A stretch of 64,000 nucleotides of DNA from positions 195,942 through 259,941 of the forward strand of contig JAKVBX010000002.1 in assembly GCA_022446795.1 (NCBI GenBank), written 5' to 3'. Each line of letters opens with the position of its first letter. The stretch's first letter is position 1. The notes beneath the pieces are model-generated. The model had not been told where the DNA came from, made no database searches, and was given only the letters and a program-made list of their open reading frames with translations. A program made the position numbers and the translations under genes. Source of the DNA: Phycisphaerales bacterium (lineage in GTDB: Bacteria; Planctomycetota; Phycisphaerae; Phycisphaerales; SM1A02). Positions 25,745 through 35,645 of the stretch are shown piece after piece.

Positions 25745-26883
25745 GAGGCGTTTCCCCTGCCACTGGCCAGGTCGGACCACAACGCTTCGTATCTGCCGAC
25801 GATCGTATCGATCGGGTACCGCTCGGCGATCCGCTTCCGATGCGCAGCGCCGATGGCCTGACGAGCCTCCCGCGGCTGTTGCAGGAGCGAGCTGATGGCA
25901 GCGGCCATTGCCTCGGAATCACCCGGCGGCACGACCCGGTCCGGTTCACCCAGGATCTCGGCCGCATCCCCGACATTCGTCGTGACGCATGGGATCTCAC
26001 AGGCCATCGCTTCCGCCAGCACGTTCGGGAATCCCTCGCCCCAGGCGGAAGACACGGCCAGGCAATCCAGACCGGAGACCACCGGCGGCAGGGGTCGTCG
26101 CTCGCCCAGCAGGTGAAGTCGATCACCCAGGCTCGATCGCAACGACTCCGCCGACCCGCCGGGCTCACAACCGCGACCGATCAGTACCAGGTGAGTGTCC
26201 AGTCCCTGGCCGACTGTCTTCATCACGGCCGCGGCCAGCATCTCCTGGTCCTTCATCGGATGAAACCGTGCAGCACAACCCACGAGCAGCGTGTCCTCAC
26301 CGACATCCAGTTCCTGGCGAAGCTGAGCCCGGCCCTCGGGAACGGGTCGAACCTCATCCAGGTCCACTCCGTTGGGAATCACCTCGTTACGTGGTGATCG
26401 ATAGCCGATCGCCTCATGCTGAGCCATGCTGACCGCCGCGTTGGCGACGACCGCCTCCACGCGCGAGGATCGCCGGGCACCCGCCCGAATGACCCGACGG
26501 GTCAGCCACGGTTCATGGGCCAGGTCGTGCAGGGAATGTCGAATGTTCCACGCAATCGCGGGCCGCCCCGGCACGGCGCCTCGCGCCAGGAACGCCGCCA
26601 GATTGGAGTGGTACATCCAGGACTGGATGACATCTGGGCGGAAGTCACGCAGGTGTTTCCTGACACCGAGAAAGGTCCGGATGCTCACACGGCGACGAGC
26701 GGCACCCAGCGCGACGACCGGAATGTCAAGGGCACGCAGCTGCGGACCAATGGTGCCTTCACCGATCATGGCGATGACCGAGGGCTCGAACCGATCCCGG
26801 TCGATACGTTCCAGCAGCCGAAGCAGGGTGGTCTCCGCCCCACCGGTCTGGAGGTTGTTGATGACATGGGCCAGTCGAATCAT
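25741..26883 (-). CDS. GT4 glycosyltransferase
   Basis: 380 aa from ATG 26883 (MIRLAHVINNLQTGGAET); an in-frame ATG four codons earlier (26895) is possible. The N-terminal LQTGGAETTLLRLL motif and the C-terminal GEGFPNVLAEAMACEIPCVTT motif near 285 place it in GT4. The acceptor domain includes SWMYHSNLAAFLARG near 92. It shares the phrase GEGFPN-x-x-AEAMACEIPC with the GT4 encoded just upstream, so the two are paralogues. It is part of a minus-strand run of glycosyltransferases that probably extends the glycan started by pglC. Donor and linkage cannot be told. Confidence 0.85.
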   Translation of the reverse strand: MIRLAHVINNLQTGGAETTLLRLLERIDRDRFEPSVIAMIGEGTIGPQLRALDIPVVALGAARRRVSIRTFLGVRKHLRDFRPDVIQSWMYHSNLAAFLARGAVPGRPAIAWNIRHSLHDLAHEPWLTRRVIRAGARRSSRVEAVVANAAVSMAQHEAIGYRSPRNEVIPNGVDLDEVRPVPEGRAQLRQELDVGEDTLLVGCAARFHPMKDQEMLAAAVMKTVGQGLDTHLVLIGRGCEPGGSAESLRSSLGDRLHLLGERRPLPPVVSGLDCLAVSSAWGEGFPNVLAEAMACEIPCVTTNVGDAAEILGEPDRVVPPGDSEAMAAAISSLLQQPREARQAIGAAHRKRIAERYPIDTIVGRYEALWSDLASGRGNAS

Positions 26884-26905
26884 CGGGCGCAGCATACCCG
26901 CGTCA

Positions 26906-28051
26906 TCACTTCGACCCGGACCGGGAGGCGACCAGGGCCCGATCCAGGACCGACTCCGTCGCCTGTACCAGTTGCCTGATACCGAACGTCTCCACGATTC
27001 GAGCCCGGGCCGCTGGCCCACGATCCGTGGTCTCGAGCATCCCGTGGATCACCCGGGCCAGCGCCTCGGGATCTCGTGGAGGTGACACCATGCCCGTATT
27101 CCCCACGATCGAGGCGGCCTCCCCGACGGTCGTCACGGCACACGGGATCTCGCAGGCCATGGCCTCGGCCACGGCGTTGGGGAATCCCTCTCCATCGCAT
27201 GATGACATGACCAGCAGGTCGATGGCCGAGTAGAAGGCCGGCATGTTTGATTCGTTGGCAATCCAGTGCACATGACCGTCCATCCCCAGCGACGTGACGA
27301 GTTGCCGCAACTCCTGCCGACGATCCACGGGACCATCGCCAAGGCACGCGAGATGAAGTCCGGGGTGTGACTCCAGGAGGATGGCCATGGCCTGAAGCAA
27401 CGTGTCGTGGTCCTTCATGGGACTCAGTCGACCGACATGACCGAGCAGGACCACATCCGATGGAAGACCCAACGATTCCCGGATCTGCTGACCGGATTCT
27501 GGATCTGGCGAAAAGAAATCGGTATCGATCCCGTTGGGGATGACTTCCTCGAGGCTTGACCGGATACCTATTCGGTGAGCCTCGGCCAGCCCGGCCTCGG
27601 AGTTGGCAATGAGCCCATCAAGCCGTCCATGTGCCGCCAGACGCTTGAGTGGGAGACGACGCTTCCAGCTCATGGACTCGGCGGAGTTCCGAATGCCCGC
27701 GACAACAGCGGGTCGCTTGGCCATGCCGGCAACCGCACGCGCGGCGAGCCAATCCGGCCACTCCAGACCGGCGTAGATCACGTCCGCCTGGAATCGCTCC
27801 AGTTCCCGGCGCACCGGCCGCCATCCGCGAAGCAGTTGGATCAGGCGAAGCGGGCCAGGCCAGGGCGATCCAAGCACGACCTGCCGTTCCACGCCCTCGA
27901 GCAGACGTTCATAGGCGGGGTTGTCGTCACCACTCTCCATCGTCAGGAACAGCACATCGTGACCGGCTCGCTTCAACTCCCGACCGAGCAATGAGAACTG
28001 CCACTGGGCTCCCCCGGTCGTCAACGATCCCATGAACAAGACGATACGCAT
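26906..28051 (-). CDS. GT4 glycosyltransferase
   Basis: 381 aa from ATG 28051 (MRIVLFMGSLTTGGAQWQ), two bases after the stop of the asparagine-synthase-like gene; an earlier in-frame start would overlap it by 22 bases. GT-B fold with TTGGAQWQFSLLGRELKRAG at the N-terminus, ANSEAGLAEAHRIG near 165, VGHVGRLSPMKDHDTLLQA near 205 and SSCDGEGFPNAVAEAMACEIPC near 300. It is a paralogue of the next gene downstream. In sugar clusters such enzymes elongate lipid-linked oligosaccharides on the cytoplasmic face. Substrate unknown. Confidence 0.85.
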   Translation of the reverse strand: MRIVLFMGSLTTGGAQWQFSLLGRELKRAGHDVLFLTMESGDDNPAYERLLEGVERQVVLGSPWPGPLRLIQLLRGWRPVRRELERFQADVIYAGLEWPDWLAARAVAGMAKRPAVVAGIRNSAESMSWKRRLPLKRLAAHGRLDGLIANSEAGLAEAHRIGIRSSLEEVIPNGIDTDFFSPDPESGQQIRESLGLPSDVVLLGHVGRLSPMKDHDTLLQAMAILLESHPGLHLACLGDGPVDRRQELRQLVTSLGMDGHVHWIANESNMPAFYSAIDLLVMSSCDGEGFPNAVAEAMACEIPCAVTTVGEAASIVGNTGMVSPPRDPEALARVIHGMLETTDRGPAARARIVETFGIRQLVQATESVLDRALVASRSGSK

Positions 28052-28053
28052 GG

Positions 28054-29979
28054 CTATCCGTTCGCCTCCAGCCATGCCTGGAACATGAGAATTGGCCAGA
28101 GTCGCGCAGATCGATCAGCAGCACCCGATAGGTGTGTTTTCCACTCGTGTCGAATGGGATCGGACCTGAAATAGCCTTGCTGCTTCATCCGATTCTCATC
28201 GAGCATATCCTCCGCCCACGATCGCAATGGACCCTTGAGCCAGCTTCCGAGAGGAACGCTGAATCCCTGCTTCGGCCGATCCCACAGGTGCCTGGGCAGG
28301 CAGTTCTCCAATACCGATTTCAAGATCGATTTGCCGGATTGCCCCTTGCGCTTGATCTCGATCGGCAACGACCACGCCAACTCGACGAGCCGGTGATCGA
28401 GCATCGGCACACGTGCTTCCACACCAACAGCCATACTGGTCCGATCAACCTTCACCAGTATGTCGTCCGGCAGGTAGTCGTGGAAATCCCGGTACATCAT
28501 CCGATGCCAGGTTCCCAACTCGTCCCCGACTTCCCGATGCCGGCAATGGGAAGCCCCCTGGCCGTCGATCACCAGGTCCATACCATGCCACAGAGAGACC
28601 ATCTGGTGATAGAGCGCATCAAAGTCCTTGCTTTGAACAAGAGATGCTGCACGATTCCATTTGTCTTCTGGATTTCGAACTCTCATTCGCTTTGGAACGA
28701 TCGCATTCAGAAACCTGCCAATTGAACCCGTGGCGAATCCAGGGCAACAGGCGGCCGTTGAACCGAGTACTTTCCGCAATGGCCTGGGACAAAATCGCAT
28801 TCGGTTCCAGAACCTCATGGCCCACTCATATCGCACGTAACCGGCGTGAAGTTCATCTCCCCCATCGCCGGACAGGCAGACAACTGCATCGCTGGCCGCC
28901 TTGGCAAAGACCAGGGCGGTTGGCAACTGCGAGGATTCAGAAAATGGCTCGTCGAACATCAGGCTCATGCGAGGAACCAGATCCAAGACATCCTGGCTGG
29001 TCATGATGTGCTCGACATGGTCCGTGTTCAGATGCGCCGCAATATCAGCGGCATAAGCCGACTCGTCATAGCCTTCCTGCTCGAACCCGATCGAGAACGT
29101 CCGTGGCCGATTGGATCCTGCCTGCGTGGCCATCACCGCGACCAGAGTCGAATCAATGCCACCCGAGAGCAGGATTCCCAATGGCCGGTCTGAATTCAAC
29201 CGAAGACGGGTACTGTCCAACAGAAGTGATTCCGTCTGCTGGACGGCCTGCTGGTAGTCCAGGTCGTGACGAATATTCGGTTCAAGCGACCACCAGGCCT
29301 CCTCGTGAACATCCAGGCCACCAGAGCCACTGCAGGAAATCGAAGCCAGGTGACCTGGCGGCAACTTCCTCACATTGGCAACAATGCTCGCCGGACCTGG
29401 AACATAGCCGTGGTTCACGTACGCATGAAGCGCCGACCGATCGATGTTCAACGGAAACTCAGGGAGACACCGTATGGCCTTGAGCTCTGATGCGAAGGCC
29501 AGAACACCGCCCTGCTGGCCGATGTACAGCGGCTTGATTCCGACACGATCACGCGCCAGATGAAGCCGGTGTTCAATCGTATCCCACAAGGCCAGGGCAA
29601 ACATGCCATTGCACCGAGGGAGCGTATTCGCCAGGCCATGCTGATCAATCAACTCCAGCAGGACCTCCGTATCACTATGCCCGGTCCAGTTCCCCTCCGC
29701 GAGTTGTACCGTTTTCGCCAACTCCGGCGCGTTGTAGATCTCACCATTGAAGACCAGGACATATCGCCCACTTCTGGAGACCATCGGCTGGTGTCCAGCT
29801 TGACTCGTATCGATGATAGACAGGCGAGTATGGCCCAACAGAACACCAGCAGCCTCATCGCCATACCGCCCCTGGTCATCGGGACCTCGATGACCGAGAG
29901 CCTGGATCATCGATCCCAACTGGCCGCCACGGTCGTCGCCTGCTCCGCCTACCTCCAGAATGCCGGCGATACCACACAT
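28054..29979 (-). CDS. asnB: Asparagine synthase (glutamine-hydrolysing) family protein
   Basis: 641 aa. ATG 29979 is chosen because it exposes MCGIAGI, where Cys2 is the N-terminal nucleophile of the glutaminase domain (about 2-215, with GHRGPDDQG, RLSIID, FNGEIYN). The synthetase domain follows with the PP-loop SGGIDSTLVAVMA near 260 and SGDGGDELHAGYVRYEW near 365. Length fits AsnB. In polysaccharide loci such genes usually amidate a uronic acid or another carboxyl group of the glycan instead of making free asparagine, and the UDP-HexNAc 6-dehydrogenase gene in the same locus could provide such a carboxyl. It sits in a minus-strand series with glycosyltransferases, two bases before the next gene. 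Confidence 0.88.
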   Translation of the reverse strand: MCGIAGILEVGGAGDDRGGQLGSMIQALGHRGPDDQGRYGDEAAGVLLGHTRLSIIDTSQAGHQPMVSRSGRYVLVFNGEIYNAPELAKTVQLAEGNWTGHSDTEVLLELIDQHGLANTLPRCNGMFALALWDTIEHRLHLARDRVGIKPLYIGQQGGVLAFASELKAIRCLPEFPLNIDRSALHAYVNHGYVPGPASIVANVRKLPPGHLASISCSGSGGLDVHEEAWWSLEPNIRHDLDYQQAVQQTESLLLDSTRLRLNSDRPLGILLSGGIDSTLVAVMATQAGSNRPRTFSIGFEQEGYDESAYAADIAAHLNTDHVEHIMTSQDVLDLVPRMSLMFDEPFSESSQLPTALVFAKAASDAVVCLSGDGGDELHAGYVRYEWAMRFWNRMRFCPRPLRKVLGSTAACCPGFATGSIGRFLNAIVPKRMRVRNPEDKWNRAASLVQSKDFDALYHQMVSLWHGMDLVIDGQGASHCRHREVGDELGTWHRMMYRDFHDYLPDDILVKVDRTSMAVGVEARVPMLDHRLVELAWSLPIEIKRKGQSGKSILKSVLENCLPRHLWDRPKQGFSVPLGSWLKGPLRSWAEDMLDENRMKQQGYFRSDPIRHEWKTHLSGAADRSARLWPILMFQAWLEANG

Positions 29980-29983
29980 CCGG

Positions 29984-30934
29984 TCAGGACACTCCCGTCG
30001 CACGTTCCATGATCAGGCTGTGAATTCGACAGGCACCATCAGCCTGGCTGATGAACTCGAATCCACTTGCGGAACGGCGATACACGCCACCCTCAACCTT
30101 GCTGCCCGCCTCCTCGTTCGCCCCCACCACCAACAAGCCCCCGGGGACCAGGACCCGGTGGATGCCGTTGAGTGCTGTCTTCAGTCGGTTCTCATCAAAG
30201 TAGCCCGGATTCAAGATGTTCATCGCTCGGACGACTTCAAATGGACCCTCTGGAAGATCAAAGAGATCACACTCGCCCGTCTGGAAACCGGGCGATCGAC
30301 GCTCCAGTTCCAGGGCCCGATGACCAATGAGCCTCACACGTCGACTCGAGAAATCGCCATCCTCACCGGATCGGTATTTCGTTACCAGGCGTGGAACCTT
30401 TCGCTCCAACAACCATCGATTCACCGGGAATCGTTTCCATGATTCCGGCCCATAGCAGTTGCTCACGAAACGACCATGACGCACCTGGATCAACTCACCA
30501 CTGCTGTCGAACGCGAAGTGAAGTCTCCCCGAGGCATGCGATCGAATCTCGATCTCTATGTACTTGTCAGTCGCCACGAACTGGAGCTCCCGAGCCAGCT
30601 TTGCCTCCAGCCGATCCCAGAGATCCACTGACGTCGTCGCATCGGAGACACCAAGATCAAGCAACCGGAGCGGGCCTTTGCCTGCAAGTTCACAGGACGC
30701 CTCAACCACCTGGCAATCAAACTGGTCAAAGCGTGAAGGATGAGTCCGCTTATATGTTCCATTCGGAAACCGAAGCCGGCGAAGGACCTCTGACTGAAGT
30801 TTCTGCCGACGCTCTGGCGTCTCATCGCTGCCTCTGGCCTCCTCATACAGTTGACAGGACACGGCTGCACGCACCGGGCCACGATCAGCTTTCGCTGAAA
30901 GTTGTTCAAGTGTCGTGATGCCAAGCCTCAGCAC
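29984..30934 (-). CDS. SAM-dependent methyltransferase-like protein
   Basis: 316 aa. LRLLDLGVSDATTSVDLWDRL near 82 fits methyltransferase motif I, and the C-terminal GIHRVLVPGGLLVVGANEE near 275 fits the post-strand-5 motif of class I enzymes. Between them, FEVVRAMNILNPGYFDE resembles motif II/III. The stretch ELQFVATDKYIEIEI holds the acidic residue expected after strand 2. The first 70 residues are helical and unassigned. It ends five bases before the asnB-like start, so the two are co-transcribed. Acceptor is unknown; a sugar or lipid-linked glycan is likely from context. A degenerate, non-catalytic member cannot be excluded. Confidence 0.65.
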   Translation of the reverse strand: MLRLGITTLEQLSAKADRGPVRAAVSCQLYEEARGSDETPERRQKLQSEVLRRLRFPNGTYKRTHPSRFDQFDCQVVEASCELAGKGPLRLLDLGVSDATTSVDLWDRLEAKLARELQFVATDKYIEIEIRSHASGRLHFAFDSSGELIQVRHGRFVSNCYGPESWKRFPVNRWLLERKVPRLVTKYRSGEDGDFSSRRVRLIGHRALELERRSPGFQTGECDLFDLPEGPFEVVRAMNILNPGYFDENRLKTALNGIHRVLVPGGLLVVGANEEAGSKVEGGVYRRSASGFEFISQADGACRIHSLIMERATGVS

Positions 30935-31079
30935 TTCAATCTGCTCCGGTTTACCTGAGCGCCAATCCCACCCTGACGATATGGTCGTCGCTCATTCGTT
31001 CGACATGTCTGCAGCCTGCCCTGGGCATGCCATGCCTCGGCCGTCCCTCGTTCGAACACTCGCTTCGAGAGATGCCATG

Positions 31080-32021
31080 CTAGTCCCCCCCTTCGCCAGG
31101 AGCATATCCGTAGCGGGACATGCCGCGTCGGCATCGACGTTCGATGACACTCCTGACCTCGGGATCGATCGAGCGCTCCCAATCATCCTTCTTCCTCAAG
31201 GCAACCGCCTGCTGCATTCGCAACCGATTCCCTGCGACGGTATGGCCAATATGAATGGGATCACCTGAAATCACTTGATCGGCGACCGAACTCATGTCGA
31301 GGTCGGCCGCTCGGCCTATCGCTGAAAGGCTCGCGCCGGGATCTGCCAGGAAGTCCTCGTACCGCAACCGGACGACGTTCTCCGGTGGAGATCGCCTCAG
31401 GATCCAATCGGACAATCGGGTCACCAGACTCCACCCCTTGGCCACCTGGTTCACGCCCAGGGCGGCAATGTCATGCTGGATCCCCGCCCGAGGATCCCGT
31501 TTCCAGGCCTTCATCAGGGAGGCCGCGACGCCCCGAGGATCTCGCACCAGGTGAATCAGTCGAAGATCCACGCCCGGCATCCTGGACAAGGCCAACGCGC
31601 GAACCGGATTCTTCGACGAGTCCACAAGGGTGCGTGTTCCTGCTTCCCGCAAGACTGCCTCGTACAAGGCAACCGTCAGCCGGCTGTAGGTGCCAAAGGG
31701 GCCGGCCGCCCTCCGGCTGACAGCAACCACTCTCGGCAGTTGCCGAACCCGGGTGTATCGCCCCTGCAACTCCATGTAGCGCTGACTGTCTGCTGATGTT
31801 TCGCCGGTCCATCGATCATGAACCGCTGTCCAGAACTCGCAGTCGCGGACACGTTCGCCACAACCGCAGTAGTCCTCCCCACACCATCCGGCTTCGTGAA
31901 CTTTCTCCAACTCACCGAGCCCAATGACATCGTCATGACTTCCCAAGATGGAGTCCAAGATCGTCGAGCCACTGCGACTGCAGCCAACGATGTAGATGAT
32001 CTTGGTTTTCCGATCTGCCAT
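31080..32021 (-). CDS. Sulfotransferase family protein (1)
   Basis: 313 aa from ATG 32021 (MADRKTKIIYIVGCSRSGST), supported by GAGG about 11 bases upstream. The 5'-phosphosulfate loop is VGCSRSGSTILDSIL near 10-24 and the 3'-phosphate motif is LRLIHLVRDPRGVAASLMKA near 165, both hallmarks of PAPS-dependent sulfotransferases. A Cys-rich segment, WCGEDYCGCGERVRDCEFW (about 47-66), occurs in a subset of bacterial carbohydrate sulfotransferases. It probably sulfates a surface glycan or lipid. It is divergent from a methyltransferase gene and followed after 145 bases by the methyltransferase-like gene. Confidence 0.85.
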   Translation of the reverse strand: MADRKTKIIYIVGCSRSGSTILDSILGSHDDVIGLGELEKVHEAGWCGEDYCGCGERVRDCEFWTAVHDRWTGETSADSQRYMELQGRYTRVRQLPRVVAVSRRAAGPFGTYSRLTVALYEAVLREAGTRTLVDSSKNPVRALALSRMPGVDLRLIHLVRDPRGVAASLMKAWKRDPRAGIQHDIAALGVNQVAKGWSLVTRLSDWILRRSPPENVVRLRYEDFLADPGASLSAIGRAADLDMSSVADQVISGDPIHIGHTVAGNRLRMQQAVALRKKDDWERSIDPEVRSVIERRCRRGMSRYGYAPGEGGD

Positions 32022-32137
32022 TCTGGTCTCATCCTCGACGATACGGCAAATTACAGCGTCGATATAGGCTGATGCCATTGTATAGTCTAGAGTTCCGTCA
32101 AGCCTTCGATCACTTTCCATCGAACACGAGATACACG

Positions 32138-32947
32138 ATGGCCGGCACACCAGAATCTCCAACTGATCAAGAAGGAGCCACTCGGCTCTCTACCCAGGAT
32201 GACTGGAAAGAGACTTGGGAAGATGCGCGCATGGGACCGCTTGAGTTCCCATTTCGCGTACCCGCGTTCGCAGATCTAGATGACTTGTTCCGCCGCCATC
32301 TTCCATGCGACCCCACATACCGATGCCTGGAACTCGGTTGCTGCCCCGGCCAATATCTCTGGTACTTCCACAATCGGTTCGGATACCACCCCAGTGGCCT
32401 CGACTACCTCGAAGATGGATGCCGCGAGACCCAGGCTCGATGTGCTGCAAATGAGCTTGAGGCAGACATCATTCACGCAGACCTCTTCGACTTCGAATGC
32501 AACGATGAATACCCACCATGGGACGTCATCGCCAGCTTCGGCCTGGTTGAGCACTTCGAAGACATCATGCCATGCCTCCATCGACACATCGATCTGGTTC
32601 GACCCGGAGGATACGTCGCCATCGTGATTCCCAATCACGCGGGACTGAATGGCACCATTCTGCGACTCCATATGCCGGATCGCTATCGACTGCACAACTT
32701 GATGTCATGGGCCGACCTCCGCGAGGGACTCGAGGCCACCAATCGGGTTGAGATCATCGAAGGCGGACACTACGGTCGAATTGGATTCTGGAACACGGCG
32801 GTGTATCGCCGGGCAAGGAAGTACGGCAAGATTCCCTACGCCGCCATCCGGGCCCCGCTGTGGGCGATCGAACACGCCGGACGGATTCTGCCGAACAGCA
32901 GCTACTTCTCGCCCAATATCGCCGTCATCGCCAGGCGCACTGACTGA
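32138..32947 (+). CDS. Class I SAM-dependent methyltransferase
   Basis: 269 aa. Motif I is CLELGCCPGQYLWYF near 67, motif II SGLDYLEDGC near 89, and IASFGLVEHFEDIMP near 130 with LVRPGGYVAIVIPNHAG near 155 complete the fold, similar to UbiE/COQ5-type and sugar O-methyltransferases. The start is uncertain: an in-frame ATG at 32072 would add 22 residues (MPLYSLEFRQAFDH) that look non-coding. It is the only plus-strand gene in a long minus-strand stretch (23.4-39.1 kb) and converges with the second sulfotransferase gene 12 bases away. Substrate unknown; a locus sugar is likely. Confidence 0.82.
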   Translation: MAGTPESPTDQEGATRLSTQDDWKETWEDARMGPLEFPFRVPAFADLDDLFRRHLPCDPTYRCLELGCCPGQYLWYFHNRFGYHPSGLDYLEDGCRETQARCAANELEADIIHADLFDFECNDEYPPWDVIASFGLVEHFEDIMPCLHRHIDLVRPGGYVAIVIPNHAGLNGTILRLHMPDRYRLHNLMSWADLREGLEATNRVEIIEGGHYGRIGFWNTAVYRRARKYGKIPYAAIRAPLWAIEHAGRILPNSSYFSPNIAVIARRTD

Positions 32948-32959
32948 GATACCGGCTGG

Positions 32960-33847
32960 TCATGCATACCAGGAACTGACGAGATCTCGATCCACCAGGG
33001 CGGAGAGTTCCTCAACGTCTCGCCGAAAGACCGAGCGGAGATGTTCTTCAGTCCGTGATGACATGCGATCCAACGCGACGTCCTTCCGATTCACTCGGTC
33101 GACTGCCTTCCGCCCTCCGGATCGAATGGAACCGGGGAGGATCTTTCTGACGAGCCGCTTGCCGAAACTGGATCCATCCATCCACCGGCGAAGCCCTGGG
33201 ATCCGGGACTTGCCCGCAACATTTGAGCGAGGGAAGCGATCGAGCACCATGGACTGAATGCCCAACCAGTTGCAGAGATCCGCGTACGGCTCCGTCGGCG
33301 ACTTGAACACATCTTCGCTCACGAGAACCTTGACTTGCTCGGCCCCGAAGACATCGATGTATCGACGAACCTGGTTCGCATACGACGCCCTGGCACTATA
33401 GAAGAAGTTGTCCCGCCAACCAACGAGGTCCATCTCCCCATTCCGCCTGGCCTCTTCGGCGTCCAGGGCCGCCTCGAAAGCAAGGGACTCACGCTCAAGT
33501 CGACACTGGTGCCCCCAGAGTGAATAGGCCATCTTCCAGGGCGCTCGCAACATGACAATGATCTTCGTCTGACCGCCAAGCTGTTCCGCGATCATCCCCG
33601 CAGCAGAAGACGACCAGAGGTACGCCACCGATGCCTCGCCAACGACTTTCGCATCACCCGAGTCACGAAAGTAGGCCGAGTATTCATCGAAGGTCTGCAC
33701 ACGCTGCCCATCACCCTGAGCGAAGTAACTCAGTTCCTTCAGGGTCGGCATGAAGACATCGGGATGGTCCCGCAGGGCTGCGGCCAGCGAAGTTGTTCCG
33801 CACTTCGCAGCACCGACGATCAGGAAATCAGGTGATCTCAAGCCCAT
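32960..33847 (-). CDS. Sulfotransferase family protein (2)
   Basis: 295 aa from ATG 33847 (MGLRSPDFLIVGAAKCGTT); AGGAG lies eight bases upstream of this codon but only two before the ATG two codons earlier. The 5'-phosphosulfate loop is IVGAAKCGTTSLAAAL near 9-24 and the 3'-phosphate motif KIIVMLRAPWKMAYSLWGHQ near 98. The pattern FMPTLKELSYFAQGD after the loop is typical of heparan-sulfate-like N/O-sulfotransferases found in bacteria. With the first sulfotransferase it suggests a sulfated surface glycan. No sulfate-activation genes are in the window. Confidence 0.87.
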   Translation of the reverse strand: MGLRSPDFLIVGAAKCGTTSLAAALRDHPDVFMPTLKELSYFAQGDGQRVQTFDEYSAYFRDSGDAKVVGEASVAYLWSSSAAGMIAEQLGGQTKIIVMLRAPWKMAYSLWGHQCRLERESLAFEAALDAEEARRNGEMDLVGWRDNFFYSARASYANQVRRYIDVFGAEQVKVLVSEDVFKSPTEPYADLCNWLGIQSMVLDRFPRSNVAGKSRIPGLRRWMDGSSFGKRLVRKILPGSIRSGGRKAVDRVNRKDVALDRMSSRTEEHLRSVFRRDVEELSALVDRDLVSSWYA

Positions 33848-33943
33848 CACCATCTCTCCTGAACAGGCCGCAACCCGGACGATCCACAACCAACGCTACC
33901 GAGAGGCACGACGCCTGCGAATACCGTCACCGCCGTGACCATC

Positions 33944-35500
33944 TCATGCTTCCTGTCCAGCAACTGCCCCATGCTGATCCGTTTCCTCCAGGGCCAACAG
34001 CGACTGCTCACACGCGATCGCGAAATTGTCCGCTTCCGCCACCGCACTTGACTTGTCCGTATCCTCCCCCACGTCAACCATCGTTGATCGATGTGTGCAG
34101 ACAAAGTAGGCGTTGAAGCACGCTCGAATGGTCTCATCGTCTGGCGGCGGTTGGGCGAGAAACTCCGCCAATCGCGAACCCATATCGGCATCGATTTCAA
34201 GACCCAGTACTCCTGGGAACTGTCGATAGAAAACCTCGCCACAGGCAATGACCCGTGAACCCATCGCATACGCCTCGAATCCTGCCGTGCCGGTGATCGT
34301 TGCCACGGCCCGTGCCGACATCGTCAAGTCGAACGTACTCACGGACGGAGAGACGATTTCAACGTTGTACAACCTGTCCAACGCCTTGTAGAACGAATAG
34401 GGCCGACGACCAAGCATGGCCGTATGCTCCTTCACGACAAGCCTGTATCCCGTCGGGAGGTAGGCGGCAATGGCCCGGATCAGGTTGAGTTGCTCTTCAT
34501 GCCGATAGCCATAGACGAGCGTGCTGATCTCCGGGCTGTAATGAAGTGGAAAGTAGACGTAGTCACCATGACCATTGAACTTCCCCTTGAACAGCCTCCG
34601 CCGACCTTGAATCAAAGCACGAACATCAGGCCACAGAACGTGCTCGATGAAATTCAAACCCGGCAGCCGAGTGGACTTTGACTCGCGGTCAAATTTTCCA
34701 TGCTGCCTGCGATTTCGCAATCCGCGGCTCACCCGACCAGCACCAAGCTTGACGTACGTCCAACCTCTCTTGAGCGGATTACTGCGATTGCGAGCATAGG
34801 TGATCGTGTACTTCGGCCGTTCTGGAAGTCGACGGAACCCGTCCAACCACTCAGTGGCCTCCTCGATCCGGTCCTCCATTCCGCCGGCACGCCCGTCGCG
34901 TATTGATCGAAAGGCGGTTTCCCAACCAAGCAACTCCCCGGGAACGTCGCCTTCCATCTCCAGTCGTCCTGCGATTCGAGCATTCAGCGGCCTCAGGTAG
35001 CGATGCCCGAGACCTCTCGCCACCTGCTGGATCATGCATCCAATCTGAGTGACGTTTTCTCCACGGATGAACAAGTAGCGTTTGTCGACAAGCACCTCTT
35101 CGACGAATCGAAGATGAATGAGATGTCGCCTGATCGCAGCTCGCCAGTTGGTGATCCTTCGCAGGTTGCGGTCGAAGTAATGATGCGGATTGACCGCCGC
35201 TAATCCAATTCGTTGCTCGATCTCCCGCGACTCATTGATCACATCGTCATCGGAGGCCGCCTCACAACCTGACTGGTGCTCTGCCACGAAGTCTGCCAGC
35301 GAATACACGCGGCCAACGACCTTTGGATCGATATCCCGTAGGTAGTCACTGCCGGACCCCCACCCCAGGATCAAGTCAACTGGCACACCAAACCGTCGGG
35401 ACAATGCCTCCGTGGCGTAGACATGGCCAGCAATACCAAGCACGCTGAGAATCGGCGCGCCGGACGGCTCCGCAACATCTTCAGTGGAAGGCAGGTTCAT
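33944..35500 (-). CDS. Capsule polysaccharide synthesis-type (GT-B) protein
   Basis: 518 aa from ATG 35500; a TTG seven codons earlier is possible. The C-terminal half (about 315-450) carries DYVYFPLHYSPEISTL, LIRAIAAYLPTGYRLVVKEH, VSPSVSTFDLTMSARAVATI and TGTAGFEAYAMGSRVIACG, the pattern of the Capsule_synth family (KpsC/KpsS-like and related GT-B enzymes), in which VKEH and GTxGxEA lie at the donor site. The N-terminal half has no recognised motif and a basic stretch (RRQHGKFDRESKSTR). No membrane segment. It follows the GNAT gene after 145 bases. It probably transfers a sugar, perhaps one of the nonulosonates made by this locus. Confidence 0.72.
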   Translation of the reverse strand: MNLPSTEDVAEPSGAPILSVLGIAGHVYATEALSRRFGVPVDLILGWGSGSDYLRDIDPKVVGRVYSLADFVAEHQSGCEAASDDDVINESREIEQRIGLAAVNPHHYFDRNLRRITNWRAAIRRHLIHLRFVEEVLVDKRYLFIRGENVTQIGCMIQQVARGLGHRYLRPLNARIAGRLEMEGDVPGELLGWETAFRSIRDGRAGGMEDRIEEATEWLDGFRRLPERPKYTITYARNRSNPLKRGWTYVKLGAGRVSRGLRNRRQHGKFDRESKSTRLPGLNFIEHVLWPDVRALIQGRRRLFKGKFNGHGDYVYFPLHYSPEISTLVYGYRHEEQLNLIRAIAAYLPTGYRLVVKEHTAMLGRRPYSFYKALDRLYNVEIVSPSVSTFDLTMSARAVATITGTAGFEAYAMGSRVIACGEVFYRQFPGVLGLEIDADMGSRLAEFLAQPPPDDETIRACFNAYFVCTHRSTMVDVGEDTDKSSAVAEADNFAIACEQSLLALEETDQHGAVAGQEA

Positions 35501-35645
35501 GTCCGTAGAATATCGACTCAATGCTCATTGAACAAAGCAACTGAAGCCACTGCCCGCCACCGGGAGATCAGGCACGGCACATCCCATCGACGAGGCCAAT
35601 CGATGCTGGCTGTAAACCCGGATGACACCGGCCGCCACAGGTGTG

